Positions 25,482-32,003 of a DNA stretch of 32,003 bases are shown piece after piece. The notes below the pieces were generated by a model. The model searched no databases and was not told where the DNA came from. It was given only the letters and a program-made list of their open reading frames with translations. The DNA comes from Desulfocapsa sp. (GTDB taxonomy: Bacteria > Desulfobacterota > Desulfobulbia > Desulfobulbales > Desulfocapsaceae), in assembly GCA_021737265.1 (NCBI GenBank), contig JAIPEF010000020.1:1-32003 (forward strand), in the 5' to 3' direction. The translations under genes and the position numbers were made by a program. Within the stretch, counting starts at the first letter, position 1. Each line of letters opens with the position of its first letter.

Positions 25482-25532
25482 CTTCATCTACTTCGTTGCT
25501 ATAAAATATTTATAGCAACGAAGTAGATGAAG
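25482..25532. repeat. Perfect 24-bp palindrome of the same repeat family
   Basis: Arms 25482-25505 and 25509-25532 are perfectly complementary with a three-base centre. They carry the same CTTCATCTACTTCGTTGC core as the element at 22294 but lack its outer GTCGTAAAAA-type termini apart from a vestige (CTTTTTAC at 25533). It lies between the phosphohexomutase stop and the nifU start, both on the - strand, where it could stop or stabilise a transcript. Confidence 0.8.
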
Positions 25533-25683
25533 CTTTTTACTTAGCCATCGAAAAATTAAGTTTTTACAAGATTCCCTACTCGTTAAGATGTCACAATAGT
25601 CCTAATTTATAAGGGCTGGAAAAATTTCCGGACAATTCTGCTACTTTAATACTAGAGAGCTAAAAATCAATGGAGAAAAGTTT

Positions 25684-27420
25684 TTAAAGGAGACCTATTT
25701 CTACCAGCATGCTACGAGCCGCCTGAACCAGTGCAGCAGTACCGCTCTTTGTTCTTGACTCCACATAAAAACGAACTTTTGGTTCAGTACCGGATGGCCT
25801 GATCATAAGCCAGGACCCATCTTCAAAAATCATCTTCCGGCCGTCAATATCTATCACTTGAACGATACGCTGCTCCCGGTCACCTACTCTAACCATCGTT
25901 CCCACATCATATTTCTCAAGTTTGGACAAAGTAGCCCTCAATTCCTCACCATGGGCACTCACCGGCACGCCATCACGATCGGGATAATAGGCGCCAAACT
26001 CTTCTTCGATTTCAGCCAGATACGCACCGAGGTTTTTCCTGCGGCTGAGAACCATATCAAGAGCCAGGAGCAGACCGATATAGGCGTCTTTCTCCGGGGT
26101 ATGGCCAATGATTGAAATACCGTCAGATTCCTCAAAATAGACCAATGCCTTGCCAATCACCGGCTTAAATTCCTTGAATCCCACTCGCGGTTCATAGGTC
26201 TCTTCCCCGAAAACATCGGCCAACCGATTGGCAAGGTTAGAGGTAGCCACAGTTTTTGCAACCATCCCCTTCTTTCCTTTCCCTTCATGGAGAAAGTGAT
26301 AAGCCATGGCTCCAAACTGGTTCATGCTTATCTCAACACTTCCATCGGTGAACCTGATCCGGTCACCATCAGGATCAATGATGGCACCAAGTTTTAAGGG
26401 TTCACTGCGACCACCCAGAGTCTCCATTACACCGACCATATTGGCAGAGGAAGGTTCTGGAGCAATGCCATTAAAAGTAACATCTGAAGTATCACGCAGT
26501 TGAATCAAACGGTCACTCTCTACCCCCTCAAAAAGAGAGGGAATATGAATCCTGCTGGCCCCATGGACAGAATCAATGGCGACCACGACTTCACTGTCTC
26601 CGGCAAATCTGGCCATGATCTCATCATAATCAACATCATGAACGGTTTTATTTTTGCGAACCAGCTGCTTCCAGGTGGCAAGGGCATCAAAGGGCTGCAC
26701 ATCCTCACGCTCGGCAGGGGAAATCACGGGCTTATCAAGGGCCACCAGTGGAGAGCCTCCGCCTGCAATAATTTCCTGGGCCCGACTTGTTATCCGGCCT
26801 GTCAATTCAGCTGCAGCAGGGCCTGCATCTGCGGCATTATACTTAAAGCCGGCATATTCAAGGGGATTGTGGGAAGGGGTAAGATTAATGGAAAAGGCTG
26901 CATTTAATTCAAGAACTGCAGCAGAAAGAACACCCGTGGTGGATTCGCCGGCATAGTGGACAACAAAGCCAGCCGCTACAAGGACCTCGGTAGCAGCTCC
27001 TGCGAAAATTTCACCACCAAAACGATTGTCAAATCCAAGGACGCAGCCGCGTGTTCTCGCCTCATCGAGGCTGGACACCCCCAGATACTGGGCAAGGTCA
27101 GGTTCTTTGGCCACAGCAAAATACAGATCAAGGATGGCCGCAGTAACAAAAGATACCGAGCGAACAGACAGGTCTTTCCCAATCATTCCACGCCAACCCG
27201 AGGTTCCAAACTTCACCGCAGTTCCGGGAGGATTTTCGTTACAGATAATCTCATCCATGATCAAGGCGTAGACCTGATCAATGGCTCGCTGCCAGTGATC
27301 AACTTCATCCCTTCGCAGGCGAACCAGCTCCCTGATAAGGGAAAAATAATCGCTTCCGGCATGATCTTTTCCAATATTACACTGCCGATACAGTTTTTGG
27401 ATCTTCTCCTTCTGAGACAT
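25684..27420 (-). CDS. Phosphohexomutase (phosphoglucomutase/phosphomannomutase family)
   Basis: 578 aa alpha-D-phosphohexomutase. It has FGTSGWRG (71-78) at the start of domain 1, the phosphoserine loop TPSHNP (Ser183), the Mg loop DPDGDR (349-354), the sugar-binding loop FEESDG (429-434) and the phosphate-binding loop RPSGTEPKVR (541-550). EESDG rather than GEMSG favours a glucose/mannose mutase over a phosphoglucosamine mutase (GlmM). It interconverts hexose 6- and 1-phosphates, feeding NDP-sugar synthesis for the envelope or storage glycans; PGM and PMM activity cannot be told apart here. An N-terminal extension of about 65 residues precedes the FGTSG motif. The ATG follows a good GAGGGAG ribosome site. 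Confidence 0.88.
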   Translation of the reverse strand: MSQKEKIQKLYRQCNIGKDHAGSDYFSLIRELVRLRRDEVDHWQRAIDQVYALIMDEIICNENPPGTAVKFGTSGWRGMIGKDLSVRSVSFVTAAILDLYFAVAKEPDLAQYLGVSSLDEARTRGCVLGFDNRFGGEIFAGAATEVLVAAGFVVHYAGESTTGVLSAAVLELNAAFSINLTPSHNPLEYAGFKYNAADAGPAAAELTGRITSRAQEIIAGGGSPLVALDKPVISPAEREDVQPFDALATWKQLVRKNKTVHDVDYDEIMARFAGDSEVVVAIDSVHGASRIHIPSLFEGVESDRLIQLRDTSDVTFNGIAPEPSSANMVGVMETLGGRSEPLKLGAIIDPDGDRIRFTDGSVEISMNQFGAMAYHFLHEGKGKKGMVAKTVATSNLANRLADVFGEETYEPRVGFKEFKPVIGKALVYFEESDGISIIGHTPEKDAYIGLLLALDMVLSRRKNLGAYLAEIEEEFGAYYPDRDGVPVSAHGEELRATLSKLEKYDVGTMVRVGDREQRIVQVIDIDGRKMIFEDGSWLMIRPSGTEPKVRFYVESRTKSGTAALVQAARSMLVEIGLL

Positions 27421-27543
27421 TTGTGCTCCCTCTGTTCAACTTGGTTCTTTTTCTAAGCTCTTTTACTAGAATGTACAAAACAGTATCACATTTTTTTCTC
27501 TACTTCTACAAATTCAGCATGAAGAACCCTGAAACTCTGCCAC

Positions 27544-27571
27544 TTGACGAACTCACAGTTTAATTTATAGT
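27544..27571 (+). promoter_or_regulatory. Possible upstream promoter for ppsA
   Basis: TTGACG (27544-27549), 16-base spacer, TATAGT (27566-27571). A fair sigma-70-like match lying just upstream of a better one, so ppsA may have tandem promoters. Confidence 0.4.
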
Positions 27572-27586
27572 AGGCATCAATTTTTT

Positions 27587-27615
27587 TTGACTTTACTCCG
27601 TCATCCTTTTATATA
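27587..27615 (+). promoter_or_regulatory. Sigma-70-type promoter for ppsA
   Basis: TTGACT (27587-27592), 17-base spacer, TATATA (27610-27615). This would give a leader of about 105 bases to the ppsA ATG, which has an AGGAG ribosome site about nine bases upstream. The 309-base gap between the divergent phosphohexomutase and ppsA genes otherwise holds no gene I can see. Confidence 0.7.
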
Positions 27616-27729
27616 GAGGAGTGTAAATTCTACCCAGCTCAGGGCTCACTCAAAAAAACAATTAAGTAAAACTGATTCATTTCAACGGGTCAGTTATTCA
27701 ACAACCTAATTTCAGCAGGAGAAATAACG

Positions 27730-30171
27730 ATGGGCAATAGTCACGACAAAGAATTAATTCTATGGTTTGACGATATCGGCATTGATGATGTCCCTCTGGT
27801 GGGCGGAAAAAACGCATCGCTTGGTGAAATGTATCAGCATCTCACCTCCAAAGGCGTTGCCGTTCCCCATGGGTTCGCCATCACCGCTTACGCCTATCGC
27901 CACCTCCTGAAAGAGGCTGGAATTGAGCAGGAGATTCGCGACGTACTTGCAGATCTTGACATTGAAGATATGGCCAACCTTTCCGAGCGTGGCAAAAAAT
28001 GCCGTAGCATCATCCGTCATGCCGAGTTCCCCGAGGATCTACGCAATGCCATCATCAAGGCCTACAAGGTAATGGAAGGGCAATATGGTGAAAATTGTGA
28101 CGTAGCTGTTCGTTCTTCTGCAACCGCCGAGGATCTTCCCGATGCCTCATTTGCCGGTCAGCAGGAAACCTACCTCAACATTCATGGCTACGAGAACATC
28201 ATTGAGAATTGCCGCAAATGTTTCGCCTCACTCTTCACCAACCGCGCCATCTCCTATCGTCAGCATCAGGGATTTGGTCAGTTTGATGTGTATCTCTCCA
28301 TTACCATCCAGAAAATGGTTCGTTCCGACTCCGCTTCTTCCGGTGTTTTATTCACCATCGATACCGAATCCGGATTCAAGGATGCCTGTTTTATTACCGG
28401 TGCCTGGGGTCTTGGTGAAAATGTCGTTCAGGGTGCAGTGAATCCCGACGAGTACTACGTTTACAAACCCAAATTAAAAGAAGGCAAACGTCCAATCGTT
28501 GGCAAGAAAGTAGGATCAAAAGAGATCAAAATGATCTATGACAACGACCCAACAGCTGACGAGCCGGTAAGGAATATTGAAACCACCATAGAAGAGCGCA
28601 AATCATACGTCATTAGTGACGATGAAATTCTGCAGCTCGCCAACTGGGCCTGCATCATTGAGGACCATTATGGGAAAGGAATGGATATTGAGTGGGCCAA
28701 AGATGGTGACGGCGTAGATGTCGGAACCGGCAAACTCTTCATCGTTCAGGCCCGTCCAGAGACCGTACACTCCCAGGCCAACAAAGGCGTAATGGAGACT
28801 TACAAACTCCAGGAAACAGGTAAGGTTCTGGTTGAAGGTTTGGCGGTTGGTGCCAAGATCGGCCAGGGTGTTGCCCACTGTATTAATGATGTAAAAGATA
28901 TCGGAACCTTCAAGAAAGGCGAAGTCCTTGTCACCGACATGACCGATCCCGACTGGGAGCCGATCATGAAGATTGCCGGTGCCATTGTCACCAACCGTGG
29001 CGGTCGCACCTGTCATGCGGCAATTATTTCCCGTGAACTCGGCATTCCTTGTGTTATCGGAACCGGCGACGGTACTGACTACATCAAAACCGGCATGGAA
29101 ATCACTGCATCTTCTGCAGAAGGCGAGACCGGATACGTGTATGAAGGACTGCTGAAGTTTGAAATCGAACGAACCGATCTGGGCAACCTCCCTGAAACCA
29201 AAACAAAGATCATGATGAACCTTGCCATCCCGGAAAAAGCATTCACCGAATGCCAGATTCCAAACGATGGTGTTGGTCTTGCCCGTGAAGAGTTTATCAT
29301 CAACTCTCACATCGGCCTTCATCCTCTGGCTCTCTATAATTATGAAGAGCTTAAAAAATCAGACGACCCTGAGAAAAAGAGAATTGTTGGCCTGATTGAT
29401 GCCAAAACCGGTGCCTACGAAGATAAAAAACAGTTCTTCATTGATAAGGTAGCAGAAGGTGTGGGTCGCATTGCTGCAGGTTTCTATCCCAAGGATGTCA
29501 TTGTTCGTCTCTCAGATTTCAAGAGTAACGAATATGCAAACCTTGCAGGCGGTACCTTGTATGAACCCGAAGAAGAGAATCCGATGATTGGCTGGCGTGG
29601 AGCTTCCCGCTACTACGATCCCAAATATCGTCCGGCATTTGAGCTTGAATGCCAGGGGCTGTTGAAAGCCCGCAACGATATGGGTCTTGACAACATCAAG
29701 CTGATGGTTCCCTTCTGCCGTACTCCTGCAGAGGGCCAGAAGGTTATTGATGTAATGAAAGAGTGCGGACTGGTGCAGGGTGAGAATGGCCTGGAACTCT
29801 ACGTAATGTGTGAGATTCCAAGCAATGTTATCTCAGCCGATGCCTTTGCCGATATCTTTGACGGCTTCTCCATTGGCTCCAATGACTTGACCCAGCTTAC
29901 TTTTGGCCTGGATCGTGACTCCGGCCTCATTGCCGGTATTGCCGATGAGCGTGACGACGCCGTAAAAGATATGATTCGTATGGTCATAGCCACCGCCAAA
30001 CGACGCGGGAAAAAAATTGGCATCTGCGGCCAGGGGCCATCTGATTTCCCTGAATTTGCCACCTTCCTCGTTGAGCTAGGAATTGATTCCATGAGTCTCA
30101 TTCCAGACACTGCCATCAAGACCCGTATAGCTGTTCATGAGAAAGAAAAAGAAATGGGGATTGCACCTTGA
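27730..30171 (+). CDS. ppsA: Phosphoenolpyruvate synthase (pyruvate, water dikinase)
   Basis: 813 aa, close to PpsA of other bacteria. It converts pyruvate, ATP and water to PEP, AMP and phosphate, the entry to gluconeogenesis for an organism building carbon from acetyl-CoA and pyruvate. N-terminal ATP-grasp domain: LVGGKNASLGEM, VAVRSSATAEDLPDASFAGQ, and IVQARPET closing it. Central phosphohistidine domain: GGRTCHAAIISRELGIP with His429. C-terminal PEP-binding barrel: SNDLTQLTFGLDRDSG and catalytic Cys766 in GICGQGPSD. The GGRTCHAAI wording and the single-chain length fit PpsA, not pyruvate phosphate dikinase (GGMTSHAAV). Monocistronic, with its own promoter and terminator. Confidence 0.94.
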   Translation: MGNSHDKELILWFDDIGIDDVPLVGGKNASLGEMYQHLTSKGVAVPHGFAITAYAYRHLLKEAGIEQEIRDVLADLDIEDMANLSERGKKCRSIIRHAEFPEDLRNAIIKAYKVMEGQYGENCDVAVRSSATAEDLPDASFAGQQETYLNIHGYENIIENCRKCFASLFTNRAISYRQHQGFGQFDVYLSITIQKMVRSDSASSGVLFTIDTESGFKDACFITGAWGLGENVVQGAVNPDEYYVYKPKLKEGKRPIVGKKVGSKEIKMIYDNDPTADEPVRNIETTIEERKSYVISDDEILQLANWACIIEDHYGKGMDIEWAKDGDGVDVGTGKLFIVQARPETVHSQANKGVMETYKLQETGKVLVEGLAVGAKIGQGVAHCINDVKDIGTFKKGEVLVTDMTDPDWEPIMKIAGAIVTNRGGRTCHAAIISRELGIPCVIGTGDGTDYIKTGMEITASSAEGETGYVYEGLLKFEIERTDLGNLPETKTKIMMNLAIPEKAFTECQIPNDGVGLAREEFIINSHIGLHPLALYNYEELKKSDDPEKKRIVGLIDAKTGAYEDKKQFFIDKVAEGVGRIAAGFYPKDVIVRLSDFKSNEYANLAGGTLYEPEEENPMIGWRGASRYYDPKYRPAFELECQGLLKARNDMGLDNIKLMVPFCRTPAEGQKVIDVMKECGLVQGENGLELYVMCEIPSNVISADAFADIFDGFSIGSNDLTQLTFGLDRDSGLIAGIADERDDAVKDMIRMVIATAKRRGKKIGICGQGPSDFPEFATFLVELGIDSMSLIPDTAIKTRIAVHEKEKEMGIAP

Positions 30172-30196
30172 AGTAAGGCGGCACCCTCAATGAAAT

Positions 30197-30236
30197 AAAA
30201 AAGGCTCGGTTCCAGATGGAACCGATCCTTTTTTTT
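30197..30236 (+). terminator. Rho-independent terminator after ppsA, probably bidirectional
   Basis: AAGGCTCGGTTCC (30201-30213) pairs with GGAACCGATCCTT (30218-30230), one mismatch, four-base loop. A T-run follows on the + strand (30229-30236) and an A-run precedes it, so the reverse strand also has a hairpin plus T-run. It can therefore also end the mscS transcript arriving from the other side. Confidence 0.9.
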
Positions 30237-30291
30237 GTTTAGAGCAAAGGGTTGAAAGAAAAACCAAACAAGATGTACTTTACCTGCTCCT

Positions 30292-31401
30292 TCAGCCTTC
30301 AGCCTTGACCTCTTCCATCTCCTCCTTCTTCCTCACATGAATATCACGCTGGGGAAATGGAATAGAGATAGCATTCTCATTAAAGCAACGATAGACCTCT
30401 TTAAACAACAGATGTGTCTGCCGTCCCTTTTCACGCGGATCTCGAACCCAGAGAAGGAGCTGAAAATTTACAGCAGAATCACCGAAGGACCGAAGCCGAA
30501 GCCGTGGAGGAGGCTGTTTTACGACTTGATTATTTTCATCAGCCACTTGCAACAGCAGGTCTTCCACCAGATCCAGATCTGTTCCATAGGCCACTCCGAT
30601 ATCAAGCCGAAGCCTAAACCTCGGCTGTGGGGCTGACTCGTTGATAATCTTGGAATTAGCCATAATACCATTGGGAATAATGATCATGACATCATCACGG
30701 GTCTTAATTTTGGTTGATCGTATCCCAACCTCCACCACCTCACCACGTTCACCGGAATCAAGGATAATATATTCGCCCACCTTATAAGCGCGATCCATAA
30801 AGACTGAAACTCCGCCAAAGAAATTCGCCAAAGTATCCCTGGCCGCCAAGGCGATGGCAATTCCAATAATACCGGCTGAGGCAAAGAGCGGGGAAAGATT
30901 AACCTTCCAAATAAGAAGAATCCAGAGGATGGTGAAAAAGAGGATGAGAATCCTCGAGACATTTTTAAAGAGGAGAAAAATGTCAGGATCGATATGTTTC
31001 CCTCCAAAGATGTGTATGGCCTCTTCAAGGCTGGTCTTACTTAAACTGCTGGAAATCGCACCCCACCAGACCAACAAGATCAAACTCTTGCTGACCCCGG
31101 GAATGATAACCCCATACAGATATGGGAGCTGGGGTTCAACAGAACAGGCATGGAGGACACCAAAGAGGACAACTGTGGCAAGAAAAGGCCTGTGAAAAAA
31201 ACTGATCAGGTAATCATCAAAATGCATCCTGGTTTTATCGGCCAGACTCCTGAGGGAGCGCATGAGTAGCAGATCAATAATTTTAGCAAGAACAGCATAA
31301 ATGAGGACGATGACCAGCCTTTCCAGGAAATCATATTCCTGCAGCAGGGGAAAGGTGAGCAGAAACGCATCCAGCTTATCAAGAAGAGGAACATCCATCA
31401 A
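30292..31401 (-). CDS. MscS-family mechanosensitive ion channel
   Basis: 369 aa. Several N-terminal membrane segments (about 29-49, 72-88, 103-122, 150-167) precede the pore-lining helix SPLFASAGIIGIAIALAARDTLANFFGGVSVFMD (about 170-203), the Ala/Gly-packed TM3 of the family. The cytoplasmic beta domain follows (GDxI-like VGEYIILDSGERGEVVEVGIRST; then IPNGIMANSKIIN, the PN motif) and then the alpha/beta vestibule. It lies in the inner membrane and releases solutes on osmotic downshift. More helices than E. coli MscS, as in many small MscS-like homologues. A second Met follows the first directly. Cotranscribed with the Trm112-like gene 13 bases upstream. Confidence 0.9.
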   Translation of the reverse strand: MMDVPLLDKLDAFLLTFPLLQEYDFLERLVIVLIYAVLAKIIDLLLMRSLRSLADKTRMHFDDYLISFFHRPFLATVVLFGVLHACSVEPQLPYLYGVIIPGVSKSLILLVWWGAISSSLSKTSLEEAIHIFGGKHIDPDIFLLFKNVSRILILFFTILWILLIWKVNLSPLFASAGIIGIAIALAARDTLANFFGGVSVFMDRAYKVGEYIILDSGERGEVVEVGIRSTKIKTRDDVMIIIPNGIMANSKIINESAPQPRFRLRLDIGVAYGTDLDLVEDLLLQVADENNQVVKQPPPRLRLRSFGDSAVNFQLLLWVRDPREKGRQTHLLFKEVYRCFNENAISIPFPQRDIHVRKKEEMEEVKAEG

Positions 31402-31414
31402 TCACTGCTTCCGA

Positions 31415-31591
31415 TTATTCAATATCATCAAGAGATTTTGCCTCATCCACGAGCATCACCGGAATATCATCCCGGATCTCATAGAGAAGACGGCATTTTT
31501 CACAAACGAGTCCGTCGCCTTTTTCATTGATCTTCACACCTTCCTTACATTGAGGGCAGGCAAGAATCTCCAGCAGTTCCTGATTAATCAT
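31415..31591 (-). CDS. Trm112/YcaR-like small zinc-binding protein
   Basis: 58 aa from the ATG at 31591, behind an AAGGAG ribosome site about 12 bases upstream; the frame is open further upstream, but that part is unlike the family. Sequence LLEILACPQCKEGV has Cys12 and Cys15, and LVCEKCRLLYEIRDDIPVML has Cys30 and Cys33, making a four-Cys zinc knuckle followed by the YPIRDGIPVML-like motif of the Trm112p/UPF0434 (YcaR) family. Eukaryotic Trm112 activates methyltransferases; the bacterial role is not firmly established. First gene of a two-gene unit with mscS. Confidence 0.88.
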   Translation of the reverse strand: MINQELLEILACPQCKEGVKINEKGDGLVCEKCRLLYEIRDDIPVMLVDEAKSLDDIE

Positions 31592-31875
31592 TCTTTTTTT
31601 ATTCTCCTTGTGAACTTTTCCTGTCGCAGCAACACACGTTACAAACATCTAACCACATAGAACCTGACTCTTTTCAGTACCCCTTGAGGGGTGCTTTGTA
31701 TAGTGCCCGTATGGGTAAAAGTGCCTTGTTGGTAGTTCATAACATTTTGATTTAAAGTACAATTATTATTTTCTTAAAAAAAGTAATTCAGGGGGAAGGC
31801 ACTAAACACTCTGAAGTTTGTAAACGGTCACAGGTGCAGCAGGTTTGCCTGAGCGTTTCTTGCCGCTAGGAGCTT
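31592..31875. other. Intergenic DNA; possible tail of a lost transposase gene
   Basis: No complete gene. A short - strand frame ending at 31802 reads SGKKRSGKP, AAPVTVYKLQSV, stop. The Lys/Arg-rich run and VTVYKL ending resemble C-termini of some IS transposases, and the frame is broken upstream by the repeat element starting at about 31866; I cannot name the family. The 31667-31691 repeat lies here too. No clear promoter for the Trm112-like gene was found. Confidence 0.25.
31667..31691. repeat. Short dispersed repeat, copy 2 (inverted)
   Basis: ACTCTTTTCAGT, two bases, CCCTTGAGGGG: the inverse of the motif at 25433-25459. It lies 76 bases upstream of the Trm112-like start on the - strand. 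Confidence 0.5.
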
Positions 31876-32003
31876 GTCCGAGAATAGACATTTTTTCTCA
31901 AATCGAGGCATCTGTGAAAAATAAGCACAGGCATATACATAATATTCCGAGCATTATTTTTCACAAGCAACGAAGAGTTGGGGAAAAAGGGCATTTTCGG
32001 TCA
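31876..32003. repeat. 128-bp terminal direct repeat, right copy
   Basis: Identical to bases 1-128. The ten bases before it (31866-31875, CTAGGAGCTT) look like the left terminal inverted repeat of the element whose right terminus (GGCTCCTAG) follows the left copy at 129-137. Joining the ends would restore a 147-bp element with imperfect inverted ends: CTAGGAGCTTGTCCGAGAAT against CTAGGAGCCTGACCGAAAAT, three differences in 20. Confidence 0.9.

Noticed and set aside
28603..29322. Open frame of 239 codons antisense to ppsA
   Set aside because: Fully covered by intact ppsA with all motifs on the other strand; no features of its own.
27730..30171. Pyruvate phosphate dikinase (PpdK)
   Set aside because: The phosphohistidine motif GGRTCHAAI and overall motif set match PEP synthase.
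1..32003. CRISPR array or phage module
   Set aside because: Repeats found are isolated palindromes, not regularly spaced; no cas or phage structural genes are present.

Overview
The window reads as a chromosomal segment of a Gram-negative anaerobe, most likely a Desulfobacterota lineage close to Desulfobulbales. That placement is an inference from gene content: a methylenetetrahydrofolate reductase fused to a MetV-like cysteine-rich domain, formate-tetrahydrofolate ligase, a NIF-type NifU/NifS pair, PEP synthase, a Kdo/heptose lipopolysaccharide locus and an NtrC-type regulator. No rRNA, tRNA, CRISPR array or phage module was seen.

Layout. 1-756 is a degraded accessory stretch: one copy of a 128-bp repeat that also ends the window, a half copy of a palindromic repeat, and the wreck of an IS110-family transposase. 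757-3408 holds two divergent genes, a COG3178-like sugar/aminoglycoside-type kinase (-) and metF-metV (+). 3580-16925 is a long + strand run with short gaps or overlaps: histidine kinase, sigma-54 response regulator, waaA, kdsB, msbA, waaL, then a methyltransferase, acetyltransferase, GT2, GT4, heptosyltransferase and another GT2. Together these make Kdo, attach it to lipid A, build and decorate core sugars, flip lipid A-core and ligate O-antigen. A convergent - strand pair follows: a GspE/PilB-type ATPase carrying a C-terminal cyclic-nucleotide-binding-like domain, and a WaaE-like glycosyltransferase two bases downstream of it.

20238-31591 is mostly central metabolism: fhs (-), the tight nifU-nifS-thyX operon (-), a phosphohexomutase (-), ppsA (+) with two promoter-like sites, then trm112-like/mscS (-). 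MetF-MetV, Fhs and ThyX all act on folate one-carbon units; PpsA and the phosphohexomutase fit gluconeogenesis and supply of sugar phosphates to the envelope pathway.

The least ordinary points are: (i) the ATPase with both an MshEN-like N-terminus and a cNMP-binding-like C-terminus; (ii) a family of long palindromic repeats with a shared core, one copy flanked by a possible 6-bp target duplication and one half copy abutting the IS110 remnant; (iii) the 128-bp direct repeat at the two window ends, which when joined rebuilds one complete inverted-repeat element, so the sequence is either a closed loop in the assembly or a segment bounded by direct copies. I found no convincing wholly new system; these are the leads I would follow.
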